Source: Pelomyxa schiedti
Lineage: Eukaryota > Evosea > Pelobiontida > Pelomyxidae
Direction: 5' to 3'
Length of the DNA stretch: 27,257 bases
NCBI GenBank assembly: GCA_020536535.1
Contig: JAHLWZ010000093.1
Location: forward strand, 1 to 27,257
Part shown: one piece after another, positions 11,111 to 21,442 of the stretch
Layout: every line of letters starts with the position of its first letter
Position numbering within the stretch: position 1 is the first letter of the stretch
Notes under the pieces: model-generated
Told to the model about the DNA's origin: nothing
The model's input: the letters and a program-made list of their open reading frames with translations, nothing else
Database searches by the model: none
Translations under genes and position numbers: made by a program

Positions 11111-12963
11111 TCAAGGAGTGGAGGTGTACACTCTGACCAAATTGTCCCAGGACGCCGTGAATAGTGCGTCACCCGAGGGATTCAGAGACACAGCTGTAAG
11201 CCTGCCCAAGGCACTTGTATCTCGCCAAGCCATTCTGCTGGACAGAACTGACCAGGCTATTAGCACGCCATCGTCGTAGCATGCAAATAGACTGTGCCCG
11301 CTCGCGGAAAATGCAACGCTGGTGATTACACGTAATGTTGATTCGCTTTGAAATACGGCAGCTGCACGGGTCGACCGCCGGTCGTATACACGGCAAATTG
11401 GTTCGTCTGTTCATTGTAAGTGTGGCTAAGTCGATGGAATTAATTCAACAAAACCTCCGGCAGCTGCGAATAGAATTCCATTGCCGGAAATACATACGGA
11501 ATAGATGTCACTGTAGGCATCGCGCCATGTGATGACTGGATTTTGGTCCCGTATGTCATAAATTCGCGTTCTTGCATCCGTTGCTCCACTCGCAAATTCA
11601 TTTGGATTTGTGGGGCAAACTGCCACTGACATCACATCACCCTGCAGTTTGTTTAGTTTGATAACTAAACAAGAACAGAATATTTTGGAATCCTACGGTT
11701 GAACCTGTGAATTTGGTGATTGCGGTTCCCGTTTCCACATCCCACAAAATGCAGGTTCCGTCTCCGGAGCTGCTCACGAGTCTTTCCGTAGTGTTCATGA
11801 ATCGCACTGTGGAGACATATCCTTCGTGCCCAAGAAATTCTTGGCACGGGTGACCACTTCCTGTCTTCCAGTCATACAAACTGACAACGTCTAAAGTGGT
11901 ATTAGATCATCCATAAACCAAAAAAAAAAACGAATGTGAACACTTACCGTCAAACCCACCACATACGGCATATTTGAGACATGGCGAAAGGACACTTGTA
12001 AGAATATAACTGGAGAGATGAGGAATTCCTAAAACGAGTGACAGTTTATGTTTCTTGGAGTTCCATTTCTAAGAAGATGAGTGATCATCATGTGACGTTA
12101 ATGGGAAAACAGCCACTCGTACCCATAGTCCTAATCTCGCATCTTTTGAGTTGGTGATAACAGTGTCATCGTTTCCGGCATACATGCCGTAGATATAGTT
12201 TGTGTGGAATGTTCCTTGTGCACTCAAGTGGAGATTCTCGTAGGATGGCTGGCGAATATTGAAGGGTCGGGTTGATGGTGAGCTCCCGAAGGATGGGATA
12301 ATTGAATGAAGTCTTGTAAGAAAGCTCTGTGGTTGCCGCTTTGGAGTGATCAGGGGGTCATTACACAGAGAATAGTTGCTAAGAACACACAACCCGCGGC
12401 CAGGAGGTCCCTTGAAAATACTGTACACCTACTCCAGTGAGTAAGTGAGAAGTAAACATACAGTATGTAATGAACAAGGGAAGACTCACCAGAGTTTTCC
12501 ACCTTTTGCACACCAGACAGCAAACAACAGCAGGTTTCACTCTCAGCTCATATAGAGCCACACCAAGCATGCACAAAGATACCTCAGCCCTCACTCCAGT
12601 ACCTCCAGAAGAATGAGAACAAGAATCAAGATACAATTCGCAGGATTCCACAGTTGTGCATGCACCAAATATGCCTTGAGCAAGTTCGAAATAGTCGATA
12701 GTCTGCGCTGTCACATTTGCGTAAGTGTTCGAGGATGCTTTGGTTGTGACAGCAGTTCCCGGCGGCGGAGGCAGCGAGGGCGGCGTGTGAGCGCGGTCAC
12801 CCACGTAAGGCGATAATGGGACGCCCAACGACGAGGAGTCAATTGGACCCGCAGCACCAAACGTAAACCCAAAGACCACCAACATGGGTTCGTCGGGCAA
12901 ACATGTCACAGATGTAACCGCCCTCGCTGCTCCCTTGTTTCTCCTTCTGTCTGATGACGCCAT
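11111..12963 (-). CDS. G-beta-like WD40 propeller with F-box-like N-terminal region, copy A
   Basis: Six exons join in phase on the minus strand: 12963-12490, 12428-12123, 12068-11948, 11890-11705, 11664-11455 and 11406-11111, giving 530 aa. From about aa 235 the sequence follows heterotrimeric G-protein beta subunits blade by blade. It shows NYIYGMYAG in blade 1, a CGGFD segment in blade 2, SSSGDGTCILWDVETG in blade 3, GDVMSVAV in blade 4, a VYDRRS segment in blade 5, and a final SWDNLVRVY. Seven blades can be counted. The canonical G-beta N-terminal coiled coil for G-gamma is absent. Instead a novel region of about 230 aa contains VCKRWKTL, typical of the last helix of F-boxes. The role is unknown; substrate-adaptor or divergent G-beta function are both possible. 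Intron 4 (11704-11665) has no counterpart in copy B. Confidence 0.8.
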
Positions 12964-13056
12964 AACACCACACCGTTCGTGCGGTACGTTTCAATGACAT
13001 GGTTTCGTCGAACCATCAAATTTATTGTTTTTCATCTTTTCGGAATAGTGGCTTTG
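12964..13056. other. Gap between tandem G-beta-like genes
   Basis: Only about 93 bp separates the stop of copy B from the start of copy A, so the promoter of copy A must lie here or inside the 3' end of copy B. Confidence 0.6.
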
Positions 13057-14872
13057 TCATGGAATGGAGGTGTACACCCTGACCAAATTGTCCCAGGATG
13101 CCGTGAATAGTGCGTCACCCGAGGGACTCAGAGACACAGCTGTAAGCCTGCCCAGGGCACTTGTATCTCGCCAAGCCATTCTGCTGGACAGAACTGACCA
13201 CGCAACTAGCTCCCCAGTCAGATAGGATGCAAATAGACTGTGCCCGCTTGCTGAGAACTCGACGCAGGAAATTCCAAGGTTTAGTGAATCGTGTTTGAAA
13301 ACCGCGGCAGCGCGGGTCGAACGCCGGTCATACACACGGCAAATTGATTCACCTGTTCATTTGAAATTGTGTGTTAGTTGATGACCAGTAGAGAGTAATT
13401 CAACAAAACCTCCGGCGGCTGCATATAATGTTCCGTTGCGGGAAATACATACAGAATCGATGTCGTTCTCCGCGTCGGACCAGGTGATTACCGGCTTTGG
13501 GTGCCGTATGTCATATATTCGGGCTTTGGTATCAGTTGCTCCGCTCACGAATTCATTTGGGTTGGTGGGGCTAATGGCCACTGTCATTACGTCACCCTGT
13601 AGTTGTTTAGCCGGGCGGCAAGATTCATTTAGGGGTACTACGGTGGAACCTGTGAATTTGGTGATTGCGGTTCCCGTTTCCACATCCCACAAAATGCAGG
13701 TTCCGTCTCCGGAGCTGCTCACGAGTCTTTCCGTAGTGTTCATAAATCGCACTGCAGACACATATCCTTCGTGCCCAAGAAATTCTTTGCACGGGTGACG
13801 ACTTCCTGTCTTCCAGTCGTACAAATTGACAATGTCTAAATTAATAATAAGAAATCTATGATACAATAAAACCAATGACTTACTGTCAAGTCCACCACAT
13901 CCGGCATATTTGAGACATGGCGAAAGAACACTTGTCATAATATAACTGGAGAGATGAGGAATTCCTAAAACGAGTGACAGTTTATGTTTCTTGGAGTTCC
14001 ATTTCTAAGAAGATGAGTGATCGTTAATGGGAAAACAGCCATCCGTACCCATAGTCCTAATTTCGCATCTTTTGAGTTGGTGATAACAGTGTCATCGTTT
14101 CCGGCATACATGCCGTAGATATAGTTTATGTGGAATGTTCCTTGTGCGCTCAAGTGGAGATCGTCGTAGGATGGCTGGCGAATATTGAAGGGTCGGGTTG
14201 ACGGCGAACTCCCAAAGGATGGGATAATTGAATGCAGTCTTGTAAGAAAGCTCTGTGGTTGCCGCTTTGGAGTGATCAGGGAGTCGTTACACAGAGAATA
14301 GTTGCTAAGAACACACAGCCCGCGGCCAGGAGGTCCCTTGAAAATAGTATATACCTATCAGTAGTGAGGGAATACAGGACAAGGAAACACGGAGAGAACT
14401 AGGGACGGCTCACGAGAGTTTTCCACCTTTTGCACACCAGAGAGCACACAGTAGCAGGTTTCGCCCTCCATTCATGCAGAGCCACACCCAGCATGCACAG
14501 GGATACCTCAGCCCTCACTCCAGAATAACCAGAGCCGGAATCAAGACACGATTCACATGATTCCCTGCCTGTAGCATTCAAAGTTGTGCATGCATCGAAT
14601 ATGTTTTGAGCAAGTTCGAAATAGTCAATAGTTTGCGCTGTCACATTTGCATAAGGTTTCGAGGATGCTTTGGCTGTGGCAGCAGTTCCCGGCGGCGGAG
14701 GCAGCGAGGGCGGCGCGGACGCGCCGTCACCCACGTAAGGCGATAATGGGACGCCCAGCAAGGAGTCAATTTGTCCCGCAGCACCAAACACGAACCCAAA
14801 GACAACCAACATGGGTTCGTCGGGCAAACATGTCACGGACACCACCCTCGCTCCCTTGCGTGTTGACGCCAT
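13057..14872 (-). CDS. G-beta-like WD40 propeller with F-box-like N-terminal region, copy B
   Basis: Five exons join in phase: 14872-14414, 14354-14049, 14004-13884, 13835-13410 and 13352-13057, giving 535 aa. It is a tandem duplicate of the gene at 11111-12963, with the same exon 2 (306 nt), exon 3 (121 nt) and last exon (296 nt) sizes and high identity. Blade 2 reads CGGLDNIVNLYDW, even closer to the CGGLDN motif of true G-beta than copy A. The N-terminal region starts MASTRKGAR, has a proline run PPSLPPPPG, several cysteines, and ends in VCKRWKTL at the exon 1 boundary. Blade 4 has an insertion of about 14 residues before GDVM, encoded by sequence that in copy A is intronic. It lacks the G-gamma-binding coiled coil of classical G-beta. 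Confidence 0.82.
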
Positions 14873-15050
14873 AACCCATAAGGCACCACCACGAGCACCC
14901 GTTGGTCGTTTGACGGCACAAGTTAGTTAGAGGTGAAACAATTCAAAGAGTACATTAAAAGCACAAAAAAGAAGCAGAAGTGCACACTCAGTTGAGAAGT
15001 AAGTACTCCTGTCCGTGTGTGGTGATCGTCATTCAGAAACAAACGCGGAA
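14873..15050. promoter_or_regulatory. Divergent intergenic region, G-beta-like copy B / RhoGAP
   Basis: This 178-bp gap lies between two start codons on opposite strands, so it must hold both promoters. The sequence includes A-rich stretches near 14940-14990. No TATA box or initiator could be assigned. Confidence 0.45.
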
Positions 15051-16814
15051 ATGTTTTTCAAGAAGAAGCCGAAACCAACAACACCGAGTGCCAGTGCCAC
15101 TTCAACTGCCCCCCCAAAGGTAATGAGTCGAACCAATTGTTGGTAGTTGTTGAATTTTGTGTTCTATTGTGTATTAATAAAGTAAATTGGCAGGTTGGGA
15201 GGGTGTTTGGCACCACGTGGGTTGAATCAGCATTGAATAGTGACCCCGATGGGTTGGTACCGGCTCCTCTGCGCCATGCTGTTGGGTATGTACACTGCCT
15301 GCGTGCGAACCAGCTGCTTTTTGGTTGTAACCCACTTATTATTAGCTACATTGAATCAAACGAAGAACACATGAGGATGGAGGGAATATACAGGACTTGT
15401 GGGTCGCGTGCCAGAGTGGATGAATTAGTAGGTACCGCATATGATTTAAATTCCATGTCTTAAATTTTATTGTGGGACAGAGATGATTGAGGCCGGGAAG
15501 GAGCCTGACTGGAAGGTGTGTCTTGAAATTTTGGAAGCGTGACAACTTTTAGGAGTGGGAAGTAGAATCAGCTACATCTCTCATAATCCGGCTGATAGCA
15601 ACAACGGAGACTATATGGGGTGATGTTAAAGAGGCCATGGTACAGAACTTCGACAATCTACCAGTACTTGGGGAGATATTTTCCACCCTTCCGCTACAAA
15701 ATAAGGAATCTATAAGGTCGCCTTAAACTCTGAATCTCTTTCCCATACTCATTCCCCAAAGGTTCTTGGCACAGCACCTAAATCGAATTTGTTGTCGCTC
15801 AGCCTACAATCGCATGACAGTTGAAAATATCAGCATTTGCTTTGGGGGATCATATGCGTTGCTCTTGCCGATCTTCATCTCAAACATAGATACTGTATCC
15901 TTCTTATTCCTTGATCCCCCGCTAATATTATTTTACAGTACTTTGCACATAATAGTACAGTTGTATTTGGCATTAGCCTGCAGGAGGCCGCCGTGAGAAG
16001 TGACCCTGATGGACTCATACCAAGTCCACTGAAGGTATCCCTGGACTTCCTGGATAAACACGCTGGAACTCCGCTACTGTGGCAACAGTCCGGTTCCTAC
16101 TCCAGAGTAAAAGAACTTCGGCTATTGTTCAATTCCGGTCAACCTGTGAGTTTCCGCTCCTCCCAACCCAAAAAAACCAACCTAAGCACTTCTTATCACC
16201 TAATCAACTAAACAAACATAAACCATTATACAAATACTAAAATAAAACAGGTAAAATACCGCCCGGAGGAAGTGTGTGAAGCCACCAGCCTCGTTCTTCA
16301 GTTCTTCCGGGACACCACCGATCCCCTCTTCGACTATCCCCTACTCTCCGCTATCTCCGCACTGCCCCCCGCTCGCGGCGGCCCCCTACACTCCCTGCTC
16401 CCTCCACCACTCCCTGCTAGCTCCTCTACCACCACTACTACAACTGCATCCTCCTCTGCATCCCCTTGCACATGCACATCCGCATCCGCATCCACAACTA
16501 CATCGGATTCGGCGTCATCGACCACGAATACAGACATAATTGCGGCCATCCGCACGGCGCTGGGGCACTTGCCGCCCATAAACCAGGCCGTCACTCGCCG
16601 TATCTCGCAGCACCTGTTCCTGGTTGTGCAGGCGCGCGTGGCTGCGCATGCACCACCCACTGGTGGGCCACCGTCACAGCATAGTGTGATACTGGAGTGC
16701 AGGCAGCTGTGCGGGTGCCTGGGCGCCACCTTCAGCGATGTGTTCGCGGCAATAGTGGCAAACTATGACGGCATAATGCAGCCGGGCGGCGGTGACCCAC
16801 CGTCGTCCTCCTGA
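15051..16814 (+). CDS. Double RhoGAP-domain protein
   Basis: Seven exons join in phase: 15051-15119, 15194-15431, 15481-15515, 15553-15716, 15762-15894, 15939-16145 and 16251-16814, giving 469 aa. After a short basic N-terminus (MFFKKKPKP), the first domain runs from about aa 24 to 212. It has the FG start, EGIYRTCGS with arginine finger R90, and the FLAQHLNRI and NRMTVENISICF helices of RhoGAP. A second, clearly related domain starts at VFGISLQEA (aa 222). Its finger position reads LLWQQSGS, so the arginine is replaced by Q262. The EEVCEATSLVLQFFRD helix follows. A Ser/Thr-rich insert of about 50 residues interrupts the second domain. The expected role is to stimulate GTP hydrolysis on Rho/Rac GTPases, with domain 1 catalytic and domain 2 probably structural or regulatory. 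No membrane or lipid-binding domain is visible. Confidence 0.87.
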
Positions 16815-17112
16815 GATCAACCAAGCACACAAACGTAACCCGATCTCACTGTGTATCTCGTGCTAAATCCGTCTAGGTTGGGGTTGATAAAAACAACAGA
16901 ACGGAAAATGAAAACAAAAATTGTCAAACAACAGAAAAAATTAAATAAAAATGTAACTTCGTGTTTCGGTTTAAAGCGACATTACTACGAGACTTCACTT
17001 ACAAACGCAACGCGATGGCGTTTTTCGTTTGTTTGCGTTGTGTTGCACCTTTTTTTTTTTCCCTTTTGTCGATTTAAGTCGGTAGGCCGGGGCACTCTAA
17101 CTCGTGTGTTTT
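16815..17112. other. Intergenic gap before the vWA gene
   Basis: About 300 bp of AT-rich sequence with A-runs near 16900-16950 and a T-run with pyrimidine tract at 17050-17068, close to the next start codon. It probably includes the RhoGAP 3' end and the vWA gene promoter. No open frame is supported. Confidence 0.5.
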
Positions 17113-19804
17113 ATGTCAACAGGAGGCACGCAACAGCCGCCGCAACAACCACCAGCCAACTACGGCGGGTGGTCACAGCCTCCGCCGCAGCAGCAGTACC
17201 AGCAGCCGCCCCCACCGGGCTATCCCCCCTACGGCGGCTACCCCCCTCCCGGCTACCCTCCCTATGGTGGATACCCGCCTCCCGGCCCGCAGCAGCCCGG
17301 GCCTAATCCCAATCCCGGTGCCTCGGCCACCCCTGGATCTAAGAACCCCTCCGCGTCCCAGCAGAACCCCCAGCAGCAGCAGCCGCCATATGGAGGGTAC
17401 CCGCCCTATGGGTATCCCCCGTACGGCTACCCCCCGCCCCCGCAGCAACCCTACGGGTACCCGCCCTACCCGTACCCCCCTCCAGGCCAGCAACCACCTC
17501 CTGGCCAGCCACAACAGCCCGGGCAGCCGGGGCAGCAGCAGCCGCCTCCTCAGTACCCGCCCTACGGATACCCCCCGTACGGCTACCCCCCTCCCCCGCA
17601 GCAATGGGGCCCACCCCAGCCGCAGTGGCCCGGCCAGCAGCAGCAACAGCAGCAGCCCAACCCCTACCAGCAGCCGCCTCAGCCCGGCCAACCACAACCC
17701 GGCCAGCCAGGACCAGGCCAGCAGCAGCAGCCGACACAGCCTAATCAGGGACAACCTCAGACGATGCAGCCGGGGATGCAACCGCAGCCAGGCCAGCCCC
17801 AGCCCCAGCCCACGCCGCCAACACAGCCACAACCCCAGCCCGGCATGCCAAACCAGGGCCAGCCGATGCCAGGCCAACCAATGCCAGGCCAACCAACGCA
17901 GCCGGGCCAGCAGCAGCAGCCACCAATGACGGGGCCTCAGCCAACCCCCACGCCAACAACAAGCCAACCGACCCCAACAACCCCAGGGCAGCCAAATCAG
18001 CCAACGCCGGGACAGCCAACTCCAACTCCTACTCCCGGGCAGCCTACTCCAACTGCTACGCCTGGCCAGCCAACTCCGGGACAACCAGGACAACCAATGC
18101 AGGGGACACCACAACCGGGTCAGCAGCAGCAGCAGCAGCCAGGGTACCCTCCCCAGCCTGGATATCCTCCTCAGCCGGGGTATCCTCCCCAGCCTGGATA
18201 CCCACCTCAGCCCGGGTACCCTCCTCAGCCTGGCCAGCCAGGGTATCCTCCTCAACCGGGGTATCCACCACAGCCTGGATACCCACCACAGCCCGGTTAC
18301 CCTCCTCAACCTGGCCAGCCAGGGTATCCTCCTCAGCCTGGTCAGCCAGGGTATCCGCCACAGCCAGGACAGCCAGGATACAACCCTGATCCAAAGGCAA
18401 GTGGCCCAAAGCCTGGTCAACCTGGATTCAATCCTGATCCTCGCGCAACTGGACCGCAGCCAGGTCAGCCAGGATTTAACCCTGATCCTAGAGCTACTGG
18501 TCCACAGCCTGGCCAGCCGGGTTACAATCCCGATCCTCGCGCAACTGGACCGCAACCAGGGCAGCCGGGTTTCAATCCCGATCCCCGCGCTACTGGACCC
18601 CAGCCAGGGCAACCAGGATTCAACCCTGACCCTCGTGCTACTGGACCACAGCCAGGTCAGCCGGGATATAACCCTGACCCTCGTGCCACAGGTTCTATGG
18701 CATATCCCCAAGGCCCCCCACCTCCTGGCGGTTATCCTCCTGGTACTATGCCACCTGGCGGTTACCCTCCAGGTGCTTATCCCCCTGGTACTATGCCCCC
18801 TGGTGGTTACCCTCCAGGTGCAATGCCTCACGGTGCCTATCCTCCTGGTGCTATGCCCCCTGGTGGTATGCATCCCGGTGGCATGCACCCTGGTGCGCAG
18901 GCCCTTCAGGATAGAGGTCTCAAGTTCTTCAGCAATTTAGCTGCAGCTTTGACTCGCGATTATACCCTGTGAGTTTCTGACCCTTCCATTTGAACTGCTT
19001 CTTATCACACTTCTAGGATCATAGATAAGAGTGGTTCTATGAATTGCACCGCACGAGGGTTTGTACTTTTTCTTTCAATTCCCAAGTTAATTTCCTTCCC
19101 AGAAAGTCTCGCTGGCAGGAAGCAAGAGAAGCTGTTGGTGTGTCTTCTAAATCAAAATCTTGCTTATTTCTTTGCCCTAATTGCACCCAGAAATCCTAGC
19201 TCCGGCCGTGTGCAAAGCAGACCCTGATGGAGTTACTGTCTACTTCTTCTCTGATAAAATTACCAGGGAGACAGGCGTGAGGGGTATGCCCCAAAACTTT
19301 TCCCTCCGCCCGCCCCAATGAATGATTCCTAACCGTCACCCATAATCGCCCAGATGCGAGCCGCGTCCAGCAGCTTTTCCGATCGTACAGCCCCGGGGGC
19401 AGCACCGACCTCGCCGGCGTCCTCCGCCGAGCATTCAAGGCCCACTTTGACAACGGAGCCAAGCCCGAGACCATCCTGGTGATAACCGACGGCGTCCCCG
19501 ACAACGGCCTGGCCGTCGAGCGCGAGATAATAGATTGCACCCACCGCCTGCGCGACGACGACGAGCTGTCTGTGTCTTTCATCCAGATCGGCGACGACCC
19601 GAGCGCCCGGACTTACCTCAAGAACCTGGACACTGAGCTCACTAAGAAGCACGCCAAGTTTGACATTGGTACGTGGCCCGGTTTTCGCCTGTTGGGGAGG
19701 ACACTTTGAGGCTAACTAACATTCACGCAGTTGACACCAAGACATCTGATGAAATGAAAGGAATGGATTTCGCCACCCTCATTTACAAGTCCATTACCAG
19801 CTAA
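17113..19804 (+). CDS. Proline/glutamine/glycine-rich repeat protein with C-terminal vWA domain
   Basis: Six exons join in phase: 17113-18968, 19017-19058, 19103-19137, 19191-19283, 19354-19668 and 19731-19804, giving 804 aa. Residues 1 to about 600 are low complexity: [11 protein letters not shown] blocks, Q/P runs, YPPQPG repeats, seven copies of a 16-residue NPDPRATG-type unit, then [12 protein letters not shown] repeats. The vWA domain (about aa 605-804) has a complete MIDAS: DKSGSM (622-627), STD (692-694) and TDG (720-722), so it should bind a divalent metal and a protein ligand. Tails of the PYGG/PPG kind occur on annexin A7, synexin-like and other amoebozoan cytoplasmic proteins and tend to self-associate. 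No signal peptide or transmembrane segment is visible, so a cytosolic scaffold role is inferred. The start at MSTGGT is the first ATG of the frame. Confidence 0.82.
18139..18363 (+). repeat. Tandem YPPQPG-coding repeats (18/27-nt units)
   Basis: About a dozen copies of YPPQPG, sometimes with an extra QPG, lie in frame within exon 1 of the vWA gene. Codon use differs from copy to copy (CCT/CCA/CCC), which suggests protein-level selection on an older array. Confidence 0.85.
18364..18696 (+). repeat. Seven tandem 48-nt units coding for NPDPRATG repeats
   Basis: Each unit encodes 16 residues of the form PGQPG[FY][10 protein letters not shown]. The first copy is divergent (NPDPKASG) and the last is cut short, running into SMAYPQ. 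Copies differ at silent positions. Confidence 0.9.
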
Positions 19805-19884
19805 ACCACACCGCGTAGTCTAAAACAATGTCCATCAAGTTCTTGGAAACACGAATTTTGTGAATCATTTGTTGAGGCAATCAA
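19805..19884. other. Convergent 80-bp gap
   Basis: This gap separates the stop of the vWA gene (+) from the stop of the first array gene (-). Both transcripts must be polyadenylated in or across it, so 3' overlap is likely. Confidence 0.5.
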
Positions 19885-21324
19885 TTAAATGAGAAAGGAG
19901 TGGGCGATTGGGGGTATTGTGAAGTTGTGTCCCAGTGACAAAAGGTGTCTCCCTGAAGTTGGTTCAGTCACTTCCAAGCTCCTTTTTGGCTTCCCTGTGG
20001 CGTCTGGTGTAGGTCCAATTATGTTGAACATGAGGCCACCCTCAAAGAACACAGAATCCCAGTCACAAATAGATGAGCAACCAACATCGACACATCCCAT
20101 TGCACCACCACCAGTGTTGTTGATGTCCCAGATTTCCAACCGGGGTTCAGAGCCTGAAACACAGAACATAGATTCGCTCATCTGCCAAATTGCTCTGACC
20201 TTATTGTGGCCTGACTGCAGGTGATCGACGTGAGCATCTGTGGACCCCTCCTCAACTTGTACGATGACGAAGCGGGAGCCTGTTTGTGGTCCACTTCCAT
20301 CACTTTGGCCGACAGACAGAATGAATGAACGAGTGCCATTCTTCTTGTTGAAAACGAGGGCTACTGCTACTCCTTCAATGTCCTGTGCACGGAACTTTGT
20401 GGAACTCAACACAGCCAGTCTCTTTGTTGCCCATGACTCCTCACATCGAAACACAGTGACCTCTACGATGACCTTGGATGCCTGTCCCCAGCACTCACAC
20501 AGTATCACTTCATCGGGATTGAGGTTGTTGAAAAAGAATGATACACGGTCAGAAACTTCTTGGCTTGGCATTGTGACTTTGTGTGACACAATCCCCTCAG
20601 AACAGTTCTCCCTCTGTGAAATTTTGCCAATGAACGCAACGTTTGAGTCTCCCACAGTGTTTCTGTAATCCAGGTACACCCACCACTTGCCATTGGAGTA
20701 GCATTGCAATGCTAGTATTTTCATTATTGAACAACGATCCACGAGGCGCCATTCCTGCCCAGTATCCAAGCTCCTGATGCTGAACGAGCAAAACGGAAAA
20801 CGCACACACAGTCCCAGTGCGTTGTGCATGTGGTCAACAGAAAGCATCGTCCATCCCGTTCTATCCTCCCACCAGAACTCCACGTTTCCCACGATGGATC
20901 CCAGAACAGCCGACACTCTGAACGTGATGACACCCGATGACTTGGCAAGGTCCACACACGACATATAGAAGAACCTCGTAGGAGACGATGAATGGCACCA
21001 ATCCCACAGCAACCTGACAACCGCGATCTTCTTCTGCGGCTCGATTGATGGCGCGGCATTGCCGCCGCAACGAGGGTGCGCCGCCATCGCCAGCGCAGCA
21101 AGTTGGTCGCGAGATGAAAGCAGCACCGATGGCGAAACCAGATCGGGGCGAAGCTGAGGGTCTTGTTGCTGTCGACCAAGCGGCTGGGCACTGGGGGATT
21201 GTGGGAGCCGTGGAACGGTCGCGTGCAATTGTGGTGAGGCGACGTCGTTGCGGGGTGCCTTCTGCTGGTGGTTTTTCTGTTTCACCGCCGCGGTGTGGCC
21301 TCCCCTGTGCTTCCTCTTTCCCAT
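19885..21324 (-). CDS. Uncharacterised intronless array-family protein, copy 1
   Basis: A single open frame of 479 aa. I do not recognise the family. It begins MGKRKHRGG, matching the MGK starts of its siblings; an in-frame ATG 60 nt upstream (21384) would give 499 aa. The order of parts is a Lys/Arg-rich N-terminus that could be a nuclear localisation signal, a Pro/Gln-rich linker, LVSPSVLLSSRDQ, HPRCGGN, a tryptophan- and cysteine-containing central region with SNGKWWVYLD and FFFNNLNPDE, LEIWDINNTGGG, GCVDVGCSS, FFEGGLMF, and the end HSFLI. The spaced W-D and F-x-x-GGL motifs suggest repeated beta-sheet blades, so a propeller-like fold is my inference. No catalytic motif, signal peptide or membrane segment is visible. 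Confidence 0.78.
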   Translation of the reverse strand: MGKRKHRGGHTAAVKQKNHQQKAPRNDVASPQLHATVPRLPQSPSAQPLGRQQQDPQLRPDLVSPSVLLSSRDQLAALAMAAHPRCGGNAAPSIEPQKKIAVVRLLWDWCHSSSPTRFFYMSCVDLAKSSGVITFRVSAVLGSIVGNVEFWWEDRTGWTMLSVDHMHNALGLCVRFPFCSFSIRSLDTGQEWRLVDRCSIMKILALQCYSNGKWWVYLDYRNTVGDSNVAFIGKISQRENCSEGIVSHKVTMPSQEVSDRVSFFFNNLNPDEVILCECWGQASKVIVEVTVFRCEESWATKRLAVLSSTKFRAQDIEGVAVALVFNKKNGTRSFILSVGQSDGSGPQTGSRFVIVQVEEGSTDAHVDHLQSGHNKVRAIWQMSESMFCVSGSEPRLEIWDINNTGGGAMGCVDVGCSSICDWDSVFFEGGLMFNIIGPTPDATGKPKRSLEVTEPTSGRHLLSLGHNFTIPPIAHSFLI

Positions 21325-21442
21325 CCTTTTGGTTTTGTTTTTTCCCAGCCGACTCCCATCCCACTTCGATCGGTTTGGCGCCAAACGGATGGGATAGGCT
21401 TAGAATAGCTTTTTATGGGATAGAACAACAATAAAGAGGGAG

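Noticed and set aside
13357-13409. Read-through ending VELLSTGHQ as C-terminus of a short G-beta-like protein
   Set aside because: A phase 1 intron from the GT at 13409 to the AG at 13353 joins the sequence to two further WD blades, and the same intron exists in copy A.
17173-18888. 571-codon antisense open frame over the proline-rich region
   Set aside because: It is the mirror of the low-complexity repeats. Its Arg/Trp/Leu composition is just the complement of Pro/Gln/Gly codons, there is no domain, and the sense frame splices cleanly into a vWA domain.
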